NCBI GenBank assembly: GCA_964439815.1
Contig: CAYTPO010000155.1
Span: 1-6,832 of the forward strand
DNA from: JALSHZ01 sp964439815
Lineage (GTDB): Bacteria; Pseudomonadota; Gammaproteobacteria; UWMA-0217
Length of the DNA: 6,832 bases
Reading direction: 5' to 3'
Positions 1-4,813 of this stretch are shown one piece after another. Below the pieces are notes generated by a model. That model was not told the DNA's origin. It saw only the letters and a program-made list of their open reading frames with translations, and searched no databases. How positions within the stretch are numbered: position 1 is the first letter of the stretch; each line of letters begins with the position of its first letter. The position numbers and the translations under genes were made by a program.

Positions 1-1
1 T

Positions 2-49
2 CTTGCCAATATCCAGTTCCTGATCGATTTTTCCGTGGAAACCGAATAG
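2..49 (+). CDS. 3' end of an upstream gene, possibly DUF4845 protein (partial)
   Basis: An open frame entering from the left edge ends at a TAG (47–49), four bases before the rnc start. The visible peptide is LANIQFLIDFSVETE. In many gammaproteobacteria a small membrane-anchored DUF4845 protein lies between lepB and rnc, and its C-terminus tends to have a hydrophobic strand of similar character. The assignment therefore rests mostly on position and only weakly on sequence. Fifteen codons are too few to be sure it is coding at all, but the stop sits exactly where a tightly packed operon predicts. It could equally be the end of another upstream gene. Confidence 0.4.
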   Translation, partial: LANIQFLIDFSVETE

Positions 50-53
50 CCGT

Positions 54-731
54 ATGCCCATCCCCAGAATACTAGCGCTGCTGGATCAGGAAATCCTCGA
101 CTCGGACTGGTTCGCCAAGGCGATTACCCATCGCAGCGCCAGCAAGAAGAACAATGAGCGACTGGAGTTTCTTGGAGACAGCGTGCTGAGCATGGTGATT
201 GCCAATTACCTGTTCGAACGTTTCCCCAATGCCAATGAAGGTGACTTGAGCCGGCTGCGTTCACACCTTGTTCGCGGGGCGACGCTGGCGAAGATTGCCA
301 GTGAAAGCAATCTGGGTGACTATCTCAAGCTCGGTGCCGGAGAGCTGAAAAGCGGTGGTTTTCGCCGGGAATCCATTATGGAGGATGCGCTGGAAGCCAT
401 TATCGGTGCGGCGTTTCTGCTCAAGGGTTTCGAGTATGCCCGCGACTATATTCTGGCGGTATTTGCTGCTCATCTGGAAAACCTGCCACAGCCGGAGACA
501 CTGAAAGATCCAAAAAGCCGCCTCCAGGAGTGGCTGCAGTCGCGCTCGATGTCGGTGCCAGCCTATCAGGTGCTGGAGATCTCCGGGGAGGCACATAACC
601 AGACGTTTACCGCAGAATGCCGGATCGAGAATCCCGTTGTGACCACCCAGGCAATGGGCAGTAGCCGCAGGAAGGCCGAGCAGGCTGCCGCTGCCCAGGC
701 ACTGGAAATCATCCTGCAGGAATCCTCTTGA
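54..731 (+). CDS. rnc: Ribonuclease III
   Basis: This is the double-strand-specific endoribonuclease that processes the 30S rRNA precursor and many mRNAs, acting as a homodimer with Mg2+. The 225-residue product is close to the 226 of E. coli. The endonuclease domain (about 1–150) carries the signature NNERLEFLGDSVL, with E38 and D42, and a second acidic pair D111 and E114 in MEDALEAIIGA. These match E41/D45/D114/E117 of E. coli with an offset of three. The double-stranded RNA-binding domain follows (about 152–223), ending in the typical SSRRKAEQAAAAQAL helix. The ATG at 54 is the only start that leaves a complete N-terminus. It lacks a strong Shine-Dalgarno sequence, consistent with coupling to the gene ending at 49. 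The stop overlaps the era start by 4 nt. Confidence 0.97.
   Translation: MPIPRILALLDQEILDSDWFAKAITHRSASKKNNERLEFLGDSVLSMVIANYLFERFPNANEGDLSRLRSHLVRGATLAKIASESNLGDYLKLGAGELKSGGFRRESIMEDALEAIIGAAFLLKGFEYARDYILAVFAAHLENLPQPETLKDPKSRLQEWLQSRSMSVPAYQVLEISGEAHNQTFTAECRIENPVVTTQAMGSSRRKAEQAAAAQALEIILQESS
718..722 (+). promoter_or_regulatory. Shine-Dalgarno sequence deciding the TTG start of era
   Basis: AGGAA lies 5 nt upstream of the TTG at 728, inside the last codons of rnc. No ATG lies between here and the P-loop of Era, and the next in-frame alternative (GTG, codon 13) would remove the first beta strand. This supports the rare TTG as the true start. Confidence 0.6.
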
Positions 732-1633
732 ACAGTCGGCAGACACCTCATTGTGGTCATGTCGTGATTATCGGTCGACCGAATGTCGGTAAATCGACGT
801 TGATGAATCATGTGCTCGGGGTTCATCTGGCAGCGACCACGCCCAAGCCGCAAACGACGCGAAACCGGATTCTCGGTATCCATACCCAAGACGACTACCA
901 GCTGGTATTTGTCGATACCCCCGGTATTCATGCCGATGCCAAGAAGTTGCTAAACCGCAAGCTCAACAAGACGGCCATTGCGACGTTGGCCGAGGCCGAT
1001 GTCATTGTCTTTCTGGTGGAGGCGGGTAGCTGGACGGAGGAGGATCGGCGGGTGCTGGAGTATCTGCAGGCTGTCGATGTCCCGGTCATTCTGGTGGCCA
1101 ACAAGGTCGATCGCATCGGGAACAAGGAATCGCTGCTGCCCTATCTGCAGGCCATGTCATTACGTCATGCCTTTGCCGAGCTGGTGCCGATTTCGGCCTT
1201 CAGGGCGCAGGACATCGACTATCTGCTGGAGAAGATCAAGGCCCATGTTCCACGGCGCGCCTTTGAATTCGAGGAAGATGAAATGACCGATCGCAGCATG
1301 CGGTTCGTCTCTTCGGAACTGATTCGCGAGCAATTGATGCAGGCGTTGGAGAAGGAGGTACCGTACTCGGTTGCCGTACAGATCGAGCAATACGAGGAGG
1401 GACCCAAAGGTATCACCATTGGCGCCGTGATCTACGTGGAACGCGAGGGGCAGAAGAGAATCGTCATTGGCAAGAAGGGTGAGACGCTGAAAAAGGTGGG
1501 TATGGAGGCGCGCAAGCGTATTGCCGGCATTGTTGGTTGCCCCGTTCATACCAAGCTGTGGGTCAAGGTGAAGGAGGGCTGGACGGAAAATGCCCGGCTG
1601 CTTGAGCAGTTCAGCCTCGACAGGGATCTGTGA
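728..1633 (+). CDS. era: GTPase Era
   Basis: Era is an essential GTPase that binds the 3' end of 16S rRNA and assists 30S subunit assembly at the inner face of the membrane. The product has 301 residues, as expected for the family. The GTPase domain shows G1 GRPNVGKST (16–24), the switch I region TTPKPQTTR (37–45), G3 DTPG (63–66), G4 NKVD (125–128) and G5 SA (156–157). The C-terminal KH domain carries the GxxG loop as GKKG (248–251), preceded by IVI and followed by a basic helix (MEARKRI). Translation starts with TTG, overlapping the rnc stop (TTGA), which suggests translational coupling. The stop in turn overlaps the recO start (GTGA). Nothing is missing or broken. Confidence 0.97.
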   Translation: MNSRQTPHCGHVVIIGRPNVGKSTLMNHVLGVHLAATTPKPQTTRNRILGIHTQDDYQLVFVDTPGIHADAKKLLNRKLNKTAIATLAEADVIVFLVEAGSWTEEDRRVLEYLQAVDVPVILVANKVDRIGNKESLLPYLQAMSLRHAFAELVPISAFRAQDIDYLLEKIKAHVPRRAFEFEEDEMTDRSMRFVSSELIREQLMQALEKEVPYSVAVQIEQYEEGPKGITIGAVIYVEREGQKRIVIGKKGETLKKVGMEARKRIAGIVGCPVHTKLWVKVKEGWTENARLLEQFSLDRDL

Positions 1634-2397
1634 CGGCAGCAATCCCTGAAGATCATGGCTATATTCTGCATGGCCGCCGCTTTCGCGAAAACAGCAGAAT
1701 ACTGGAGATTCTGTGCCGTGATCAGGGGCGCATAGCCCTGATGGCCCGGGTGTCCGGCAAGTCCGGGGCGCGTAATGCGGCATTGCTGCAACCCTTTCGG
1801 GAGACGCTCTTTCGCTGGCACGGCAGGGGTGAGCTGAAAAACATGCAGTCTTTCGAGACAGTGCAGGGGTATACGCTGGGTGGTGAAGCGGGCATCTGCG
1901 GGTTATATTGTAACGAGCTTTTGCTGCATCTGTTGCCGAAGGGCCTGCCAGCTCCGGAGGTCTACCAAGCTTACCATGCCACATTACAGCGGCTGAGTGA
2001 CGGACAGCCAGCCGGACCGGCATTGCGTGCATTCGAGTGGTTGTTGCTGATGGCGCTGGGGTATGCCGCTGATCTGGAGGAGGACAGCCTGACGGGCCAG
2101 CCCCTTGCAGTTTGCAGCGTCTATTATTTTCTGCCGGGGCAGGGGGTTTCGGCAAGGACACCTGGCAAAGGATCCATCGAGATATCATCCGACGCATTGG
2201 CGGCGTTACGCAGCGGTGATTTTTCTGCGCCGGAACACCAGCGGATCTTTCGGCAGTTGACGGCGACAGCGCTGCAACAGCTACTCGGTTCCCGCAAACT
2301 GAAGAGCAGGGAACTGATCAGGAATTTGAGTAAATATCGACGGGAGCCTAGGAGGCTGTCCGAGAATAGGAGTCGTAGCGAGGGAAAGCCATATTAG
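1630..2397 (+). CDS. recO: DNA repair protein RecO, with a C-terminal tail encoded by an inserted element
   Basis: RecO mediates loading of RecA on SSB-coated single-stranded DNA in the RecFOR gap-repair pathway and anneals complementary strands. The N-terminal OB-fold strand pattern is visible (GYILHGRRFRENSRILEIL, about 10–28), followed by the helical domain with LYCNELLLHLLP (about 97–108) and the terminal LGSRKLKSRELI segment typical of gammaproteobacterial RecO. The zinc-binding CxxC pairs of some bacterial RecO proteins are absent, as in E. coli. The GTG start overlaps the era stop, and AGGGA (1622–1626) lies 3 nt upstream. The frame runs into element A at about codon 241, so the last 15 or so residues (RRLSENRSRSEGKPY) come from its left arm. 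The total is 255 residues against 242 in E. coli. The core is intact, so function is probably retained. Confidence 0.95.
   Translation: MTAAIPEDHGYILHGRRFRENSRILEILCRDQGRIALMARVSGKSGARNAALLQPFRETLFRWHGRGELKNMQSFETVQGYTLGGEAGICGLYCNELLLHLLPKGLPAPEVYQAYHATLQRLSDGQPAGPALRAFEWLLLMALGYAADLEEDSLTGQPLAVCSVYYFLPGQGVSARTPGKGSIEISSDALAALRSGDFSAPEHQRIFRQLTATALQQLLGSRKLKSRELIRNLSKYRREPRRLSENRSRSEGKPY
2348..2351 (+). repeat. Possible target-site duplication, left copy (CTAG)
   Basis: CTAG lies at the outer left edge of element A. A related TTAG is at 2772–2775, just outside the right edge of element B. TAG (2349–2351 and 2773–2775) is shared exactly. Removing one copy together with everything between them restores a tight recO–pdxJ overlap. 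Three shared bases alone are weak, so the call relies on the reconstructed junction. Confidence 0.4.
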
Positions 2398-2412
2398 GCC
2401 ATTTTTTTTCTG
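2351..2412 (+). repeat. Element A left inverted arm
   Basis: This is the left half of the element A fold-back, pairing position by position with 2448–2509 (coordinates sum to 4860). The outer 20 bp are nearly perfect. The section 2371–2381 is the most diverged and 2382–2395 is again well matched. It ends with a run of eight T (2402–2409) that faces a G/A-rich tract on the other arm. Confidence 0.8.
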
Positions 2413-2447
2413 ATTTGAGGAGAATATTGGCTATATTTGACGAAAAC

Positions 2448-2509
2448 CAGGGGGAAAAAGGGCCAAAATGGCTTTTCCGCAGTAGGCTTCCTATTCTCGG
2501 ACAGGCTCC
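2448..2509 (-). repeat. Element A right inverted arm
   Basis: This is the right half of the element A fold-back, complementary to 2351–2412. Its outer end GGACAGGCTCC differs from the left end by a single base. It lies directly against the left end of element B, with one base (2510) between them. Confidence 0.8.
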
Positions 2510-2510
2510 G

Positions 2511-2540
2511 AGTACTCCATCAAATCAGGTTTGATGGTTA
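2511..2540 (+). repeat. Element B left terminal inverted repeat
   Basis: It pairs with 2743–2772 at 25 of 30 positions (coordinates sum to 5283). The outermost 11 bases match perfectly and begin with the self-complementary AGTACT. Confidence 0.75.
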
Positions 2541-2629
2541 CAGAGCAATCCAAAGCCTCCAAGACTTGGGTTGCAGACAATGGTTATTTTCTTGTCAAGG
2601 CCCATAACGCCGTATTGGACGTTTTGGGT

Positions 2630-2734
2630 GCTCCCTTCGGGTGAGCCATGAAGCGGTCATCCGCGTTGTTGCGCCTTTTGTGAAGGGAACAACCCTTCTC
2701 CGCAAGGCAACGCTTGGCGGCTAACCGCTTCATG
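2630..2734 (+). other. Structured core of element B: TTCG-capped hairpin followed by a long imperfect hairpin
   Basis: Two hairpins stand back to back. The first (2630–2646) has GCTC/GAGC, a bulged T and CC/GG closing a TTCG loop, which as RNA is the very stable cUUCGg tetraloop. The second (2647–2734) pairs CATGAAGCGGT (2647–2657) with 2724–2734, then GCGTTG (2663–2668) with 2708–2713, TTGCG (2669–2673) with 2701–2705, and GAAGGG (2682–2687) with CCCTTC (2693–2698) around an AACAA loop. That is about 31 base pairs with bulges. This could be a structured RNA, a transposase recognition structure, or simply nested repeats from earlier insertions. The sequence does not decide between them. Confidence 0.55.
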
Positions 2735-2742
2735 ACTCGCTT

Positions 2743-2772
2743 TATCCGTCAAACCTAACTCGATGGAGTACT
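2743..2772 (-). repeat. Element B right terminal inverted repeat
   Basis: It is the complement of 2511–2540. It contains GGAG (2765–2768), which now serves as the best Shine-Dalgarno candidate for pdxJ, and a spurious in-frame ATG at 2763. Confidence 0.75.
2765..2768 (+). promoter_or_regulatory. Shine-Dalgarno candidate of pdxJ inside element B
   Basis: GGAG lies 12 nt upstream of the pdxJ ATG at 2781, a long but possible spacing. It is part of the right terminal repeat of element B. In the reconstructed pre-insertion junction a GGGAG (2342–2346) would have stood 10 nt before the same ATG, so the element seems to have replaced the original site with a similar one. Confidence 0.45.
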
Positions 2773-2780
2773 TAGCGACC

Positions 2781-3500
2781 ATGAGTAAACCAGTGAAACT
2801 GGGCGTCAATATCGATCATGCCGCGACGATACGTCAGGCAAGATTCACTTCCTACCCTGATCTGACGGAGATCGTTCACGCGGTCGAAGACGCCGGTGCC
2901 GATGGGATTACCCTGCATCTGCGTGAGGATCGGCGGCATATTCAGGACAGCGATGTCACCCTATTGCGCAGTACGATTCGCAGCAAGATGAACCTGGAAA
3001 TGGCCGCGACTGACGAGATGTGTGCCATTGCGCTGGAGGTCAGACCTGATGATGTGTGTCTGGTACCCGAAAAACGTGAAGAGCTGACGACCGAGGGTGG
3101 ACTCGATGTCATCGGCCATCAGGCCAAGATCGAAGATATCTGCGCCAAGCTGGGAGCAGTCGATGTGGCTGTTTCGATCTTCATCGAGCCTGACAGGGCG
3201 CAGATCAGGGCGGCGGCGGATTGTGGTGCGCCAGTGATTGAGCTGCATACCGGTGCCTATGCCAACAGGCAGGGGGATGATCGTGATGCGGAACTCGAAC
3301 GGCTGATCGCTGCGGCGGATTACGCCGGATCACTGGGTCTGGTGGTCAATGCCGGACATGGTCTGGATTATGAAAATGTCACTGCCATCAAGGCGTTACC
3401 GGGTCTCAATGAATTGAATATCGGTCATTCGATCATCGCACGTGCCCTGTTTGTCGGGATGGGTGAGGCGGTCAGAGAGATGCGCAGCCTGCTGCAGTGA
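2781..3500 (+). CDS. pdxJ: Pyridoxine 5'-phosphate synthase PdxJ
   Basis: PdxJ condenses 3-amino-2-oxopropyl phosphate with 1-deoxy-D-xylulose 5-phosphate to give pyridoxine 5'-phosphate, the last ring-forming step of the DXP-dependent vitamin B6 pathway. The TIM-barrel protein begins with the family motif KLGVNIDHAATIRQAR. HLREDRRH carries H46, NLEMA carries E73, and NAGHGLDY carries H193, matching catalytic H45, E72 and H193 of E. coli. The phosphate-site motif ELNIGHSIIARA is also present. I chose the ATG at 2781 (239 residues; E. coli 243) because the family starts a few residues before LGVNIDH. The ATG at 2763 would add six residues encoded by the terminal repeat of element B. The stop overlaps the acpS start (TGATG). 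Confidence 0.96.
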   Translation: MSKPVKLGVNIDHAATIRQARFTSYPDLTEIVHAVEDAGADGITLHLREDRRHIQDSDVTLLRSTIRSKMNLEMAATDEMCAIALEVRPDDVCLVPEKREELTTEGGLDVIGHQAKIEDICAKLGAVDVAVSIFIEPDRAQIRAAADCGAPVIELHTGAYANRQGDDRDAELERLIAAADYAGSLGLVVNAGHGLDYENVTAIKALPGLNELNIGHSIIARALFVGMGEAVREMRSLLQ

Positions 3501-3898
3501 TGGCTATCTTCGGGATAGGCACCGATGTGGTCAGTGTGCGGCGTATCGAGGCGTTGGTGAAGCGGCACCCGCAGCGCTTTCCGCAGCGCATCCTGTCGGC
3601 TGCAGAGCTGGAGGAATATGGCGCTACCGCCGCAAAAACCGCTTTTCTTGCCAAGCGGTTTGCCAGCAAGGAGGCGGCCAGCAAGGCGCTGGGGCTGGGT
3701 TTCCAGCAGGGCATCACGTTTACCGACTTCGAGGTCGGTCACGATGCCAGCGGCAAGCCGGAACTGTATCTGTCGGGGCGGGCAGCCGAGGTGGCCGACC
3801 AGCATGGTATCAATGGTATTCACCTGACCATTTCCGATGAAGCCGAAACCGCGGTGGCGTTTGTCGTGCTGGAATGCACTGCGGAAGCATCTATCTGA
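3500..3898 (+). CDS. acpS: Holo-[acyl-carrier-protein] synthase
   Basis: AcpS transfers the 4'-phosphopantetheine arm of coenzyme A to the conserved serine of apo-ACP, activating it for fatty acid synthesis; it acts as a cytosolic Mg2+-dependent trimer. The 132-residue product (E. coli 126) opens with IFGIGTDVVSVRRI, containing D9, and has the second signature FASKEAASKALG with E58. Both metal ligands are at the same positions as in E. coli. Start choice: GTG at 3497 is directly followed by ATG at 3500. The ATG gives the standard N-terminus MAIFGIGTD and forms the TGATG junction with pdxJ, implying translational coupling. The gap to cysM is 6 nt. Confidence 0.95.
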   Translation: MAIFGIGTDVVSVRRIEALVKRHPQRFPQRILSAAELEEYGATAAKTAFLAKRFASKEAASKALGLGFQQGITFTDFEVGHDASGKPELYLSGRAAEVADQHGINGIHLTISDEAETAVAFVVLECTAEASI

Positions 3899-3904
3899 AC
3901 GAGA

Positions 3905-4813
3905 ATGACTACTTCAATGACTATGAAATACCCTACGCTGGAGAGCCTGATTGGCAATACTCCGCTGGTGCAGCTGCAGCGCATTGGTACGGAGCTTGGT
4001 AATACCCTGCTGGTCAAGCTGGAAGGCCAGAATCCGGCCGGATCGGTCAAGGATCGCCCGGCCTACAGCATGATCCACCATGCTCAGGAGCGCGGGGAGA
4101 TCAAACCGGGGGATACGCTGATCGAGGCCACCAGTGGCAATACCGGCATTGCCCTGGCCATGGTGGCTGCAGTGCTGGGTTATCGGATGATCCTGATCAT
4201 GCCTGAAACGATGAGCATGGAGCGTCGCGCCAGCATGGCCGCCTACGGTGCCGAGCTGATTCTGGTCAGCAAGGATGAGGGTATGGAGGGTGCGCGTGAT
4301 CTGGGAGAGCAGATGCAGCGGGAAGGCAAGGGCCGGTTGCTGGATCAGTTCTCCAATCCGGACAATCCGCTGGCCCACTATGAGACGACCGGCCCGGAAA
4401 TCTGGCGTGATACCGCTGGAGAGATTACCCATTTCGTCAGTTCGATGGGGACCACGGGAACCATTATGGGAACCGGCCGCTATTTGCGGGAGCAGACCGA
4501 TCATGTGGAGATCGTCGGCGTCCATCCCGATGACGAGGCCAATATTCCCGGAATTCGCTGCTGGCCCGAGGAGTACCTGCCGACAATCTATCAGCCCGAA
4601 CTCGTCGATCGCATTCTCACGGTCAGTCAGGAGGAGGCAGAGACCATGATGCGGCGACTGGCAACCGATGAGGGCATCTTCTGTGGCGTTTCCTCCGGAG
4701 GTGCAGTGGCGGCGGCATTGCAGCTTGCGCAAACGGTTCAGGATGCCACGATCGTCAGTATCATCTGTGATCGGGGTGATCGCTACATTTCCACCGGAGT
4801 CTTTCCCGCATGA
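3905..4813 (+). CDS. cysM: Cysteine synthase B (O-acetylserine sulfhydrylase)
   Basis: CysM is a PLP enzyme that makes cysteine from O-acetylserine and sulfide; CysM enzymes can also use thiosulfate to give S-sulfocysteine. The 302 residues (E. coli 303) show GNTPLV (17–22), the PLP-binding lysine K49 in NPAGSVKDR, the substrate loop TSGNTG (76–81), the phosphate-binding MGTTGT, and GIFCGVSSGGAV near the C-terminus. LLDQFSNPDNPLAHYETTGPEIW and the IICDRGDRY ending resemble CysM rather than CysK. The start is not certain. ATG 3905 has only a weak GAG-rich leader; ATG 3917 or 3923 would give a start closer to E. coli (K43 for 3923 against K41). The last bases overlap the next gene by ATGA. The PLP requirement makes the neighbouring pdxJ thematically fitting, but this is context and not proof of co-regulation. 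Confidence 0.95.
   Translation: MTTSMTMKYPTLESLIGNTPLVQLQRIGTELGNTLLVKLEGQNPAGSVKDRPAYSMIHHAQERGEIKPGDTLIEATSGNTGIALAMVAAVLGYRMILIMPETMSMERRASMAAYGAELILVSKDEGMEGARDLGEQMQREGKGRLLDQFSNPDNPLAHYETTGPEIWRDTAGEITHFVSSMGTTGTIMGTGRYLREQTDHVEIVGVHPDDEANIPGIRCWPEEYLPTIYQPELVDRILTVSQEEAETMMRRLATDEGIFCGVSSGGAVAAALQLAQTVQDATIVSIICDRGDRYISTGVFPA

Larger units (their letters stand above)
2351..2509. mobile_element. Element A: fold-back MITE-like element without transposase (159 bp)
   Basis: The outer 20 bases of each end (2351–2370 and 2490–2509) are reverse complements with one mismatch, having the core CTGTCCGAGAATAGG. The symmetry continues inward without gaps to 2412 and 2448: of 62 base pairs I count about 46 Watson-Crick, 6 G–T and 10 mismatches. 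The central 35 nt (2413–2447) are AT-rich and encode nothing. Such short non-coding elements with long inverted arms are normally mobilised by the transposase of a full-length IS with the same ends; the donor family cannot be named from here. The left arm is read through by recO and provides its stop (TAG, 2395–2397). Transcribed, the whole element would form one long hairpin and may affect mRNA stability or read-through into pdxJ. Confidence 0.8.
2511..2772. mobile_element. Element B: second inverted-repeat element without transposase (262 bp)
   Basis: The ends are inverted repeats. AGTACTCCATC (2511–2521) is the exact complement of 2762–2772, and symmetry continues to about 2540 and 2743, with 25 of 30 positions matching and the shared inner block AGGTTTGA. 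Two of the five differences are compatible with drift by transition, and one is a G–T pair. The interior has no transposase but is full of dyads, ending with a long imperfect hairpin (2647–2734). The exact limits are uncertain: the palindrome AGTACT at each end could contain a TA duplicated on insertion, giving a 254-bp core (2515–2768). The right end lies 8 nt before the pdxJ start and includes its GGAG. I cannot name the IS family; a MITE or a decayed non-autonomous transposon is the likeliest explanation. Confidence 0.7.
2398..2780 (+). other. Gene-free interval between recO and pdxJ
   Basis: These 383 bases hold the rest of element A (to 2509), element B (2511–2772) and 8 bases before the pdxJ start. 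I see no protein-coding frame with family resemblance on either strand. No convincing sigma-70 promoter was found by eye: TTGTCA (2592–2597) followed after 15 nt by TATTGG is the nearest, with poor spacing. No strong intrinsic terminator was seen apart from the hairpin-forming arms of the elements. Confidence 0.7.

Noticed and set aside
1160..2197. 345-codon open frame on the minus strand across era and recO
   Set aside because: It is antisense to two certain genes, has a composition rich in Pro, Arg, His and Ala with no recognisable domain, and follows from codon bias on the plus strand.
2388..2476. Intrinsic terminators: GCC…GGC followed by eight T (2388–2409), and GCCA-AAA-TGGC followed by TTTT (2462–2476)
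   Set aside because: Stems of 3–4 bp are too weak on their own. Both are parts of the long element A fold-back, which explains the symmetry better, although the whole fold could still impede transcription.
2584..2733. 49-codon minus-strand frame in element B (begins MKRLAAKRCLAEKG)
   Set aside because: It starts in the arm of the long hairpin and has no Shine-Dalgarno sequence or resemblance to a transposase. A short basic frame is expected by chance in this GC-rich palindrome.
2630..2772. Integron attC site suggested by the hairpin and CCTAAC near 2754–2759
   Set aside because: No matching RYYYAAC and GTTRRRY pair frames the hairpin, there is no integrase or cassette gene, and the outer symmetry fits terminal inverted repeats.
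2763..2780. ATG at 2763 as the pdxJ start
   Set aside because: It would add MEYLAT, encoded by the element B repeat, ahead of the normal family N-terminus, and no Shine-Dalgarno sequence precedes it.
2341..2780. CRISPR array, tRNA or known riboswitch in the recO–pdxJ gap
   Set aside because: There are no regularly spaced direct repeats, no cloverleaf with a T-loop consensus, and no recognised riboswitch core. The repeats seen are inverted pairs.
3914..4732. 272-codon minus-strand frame opposite cysM
   Set aside because: It lies wholly opposite cysM, which has complete motifs, and its translation resembles no known family.
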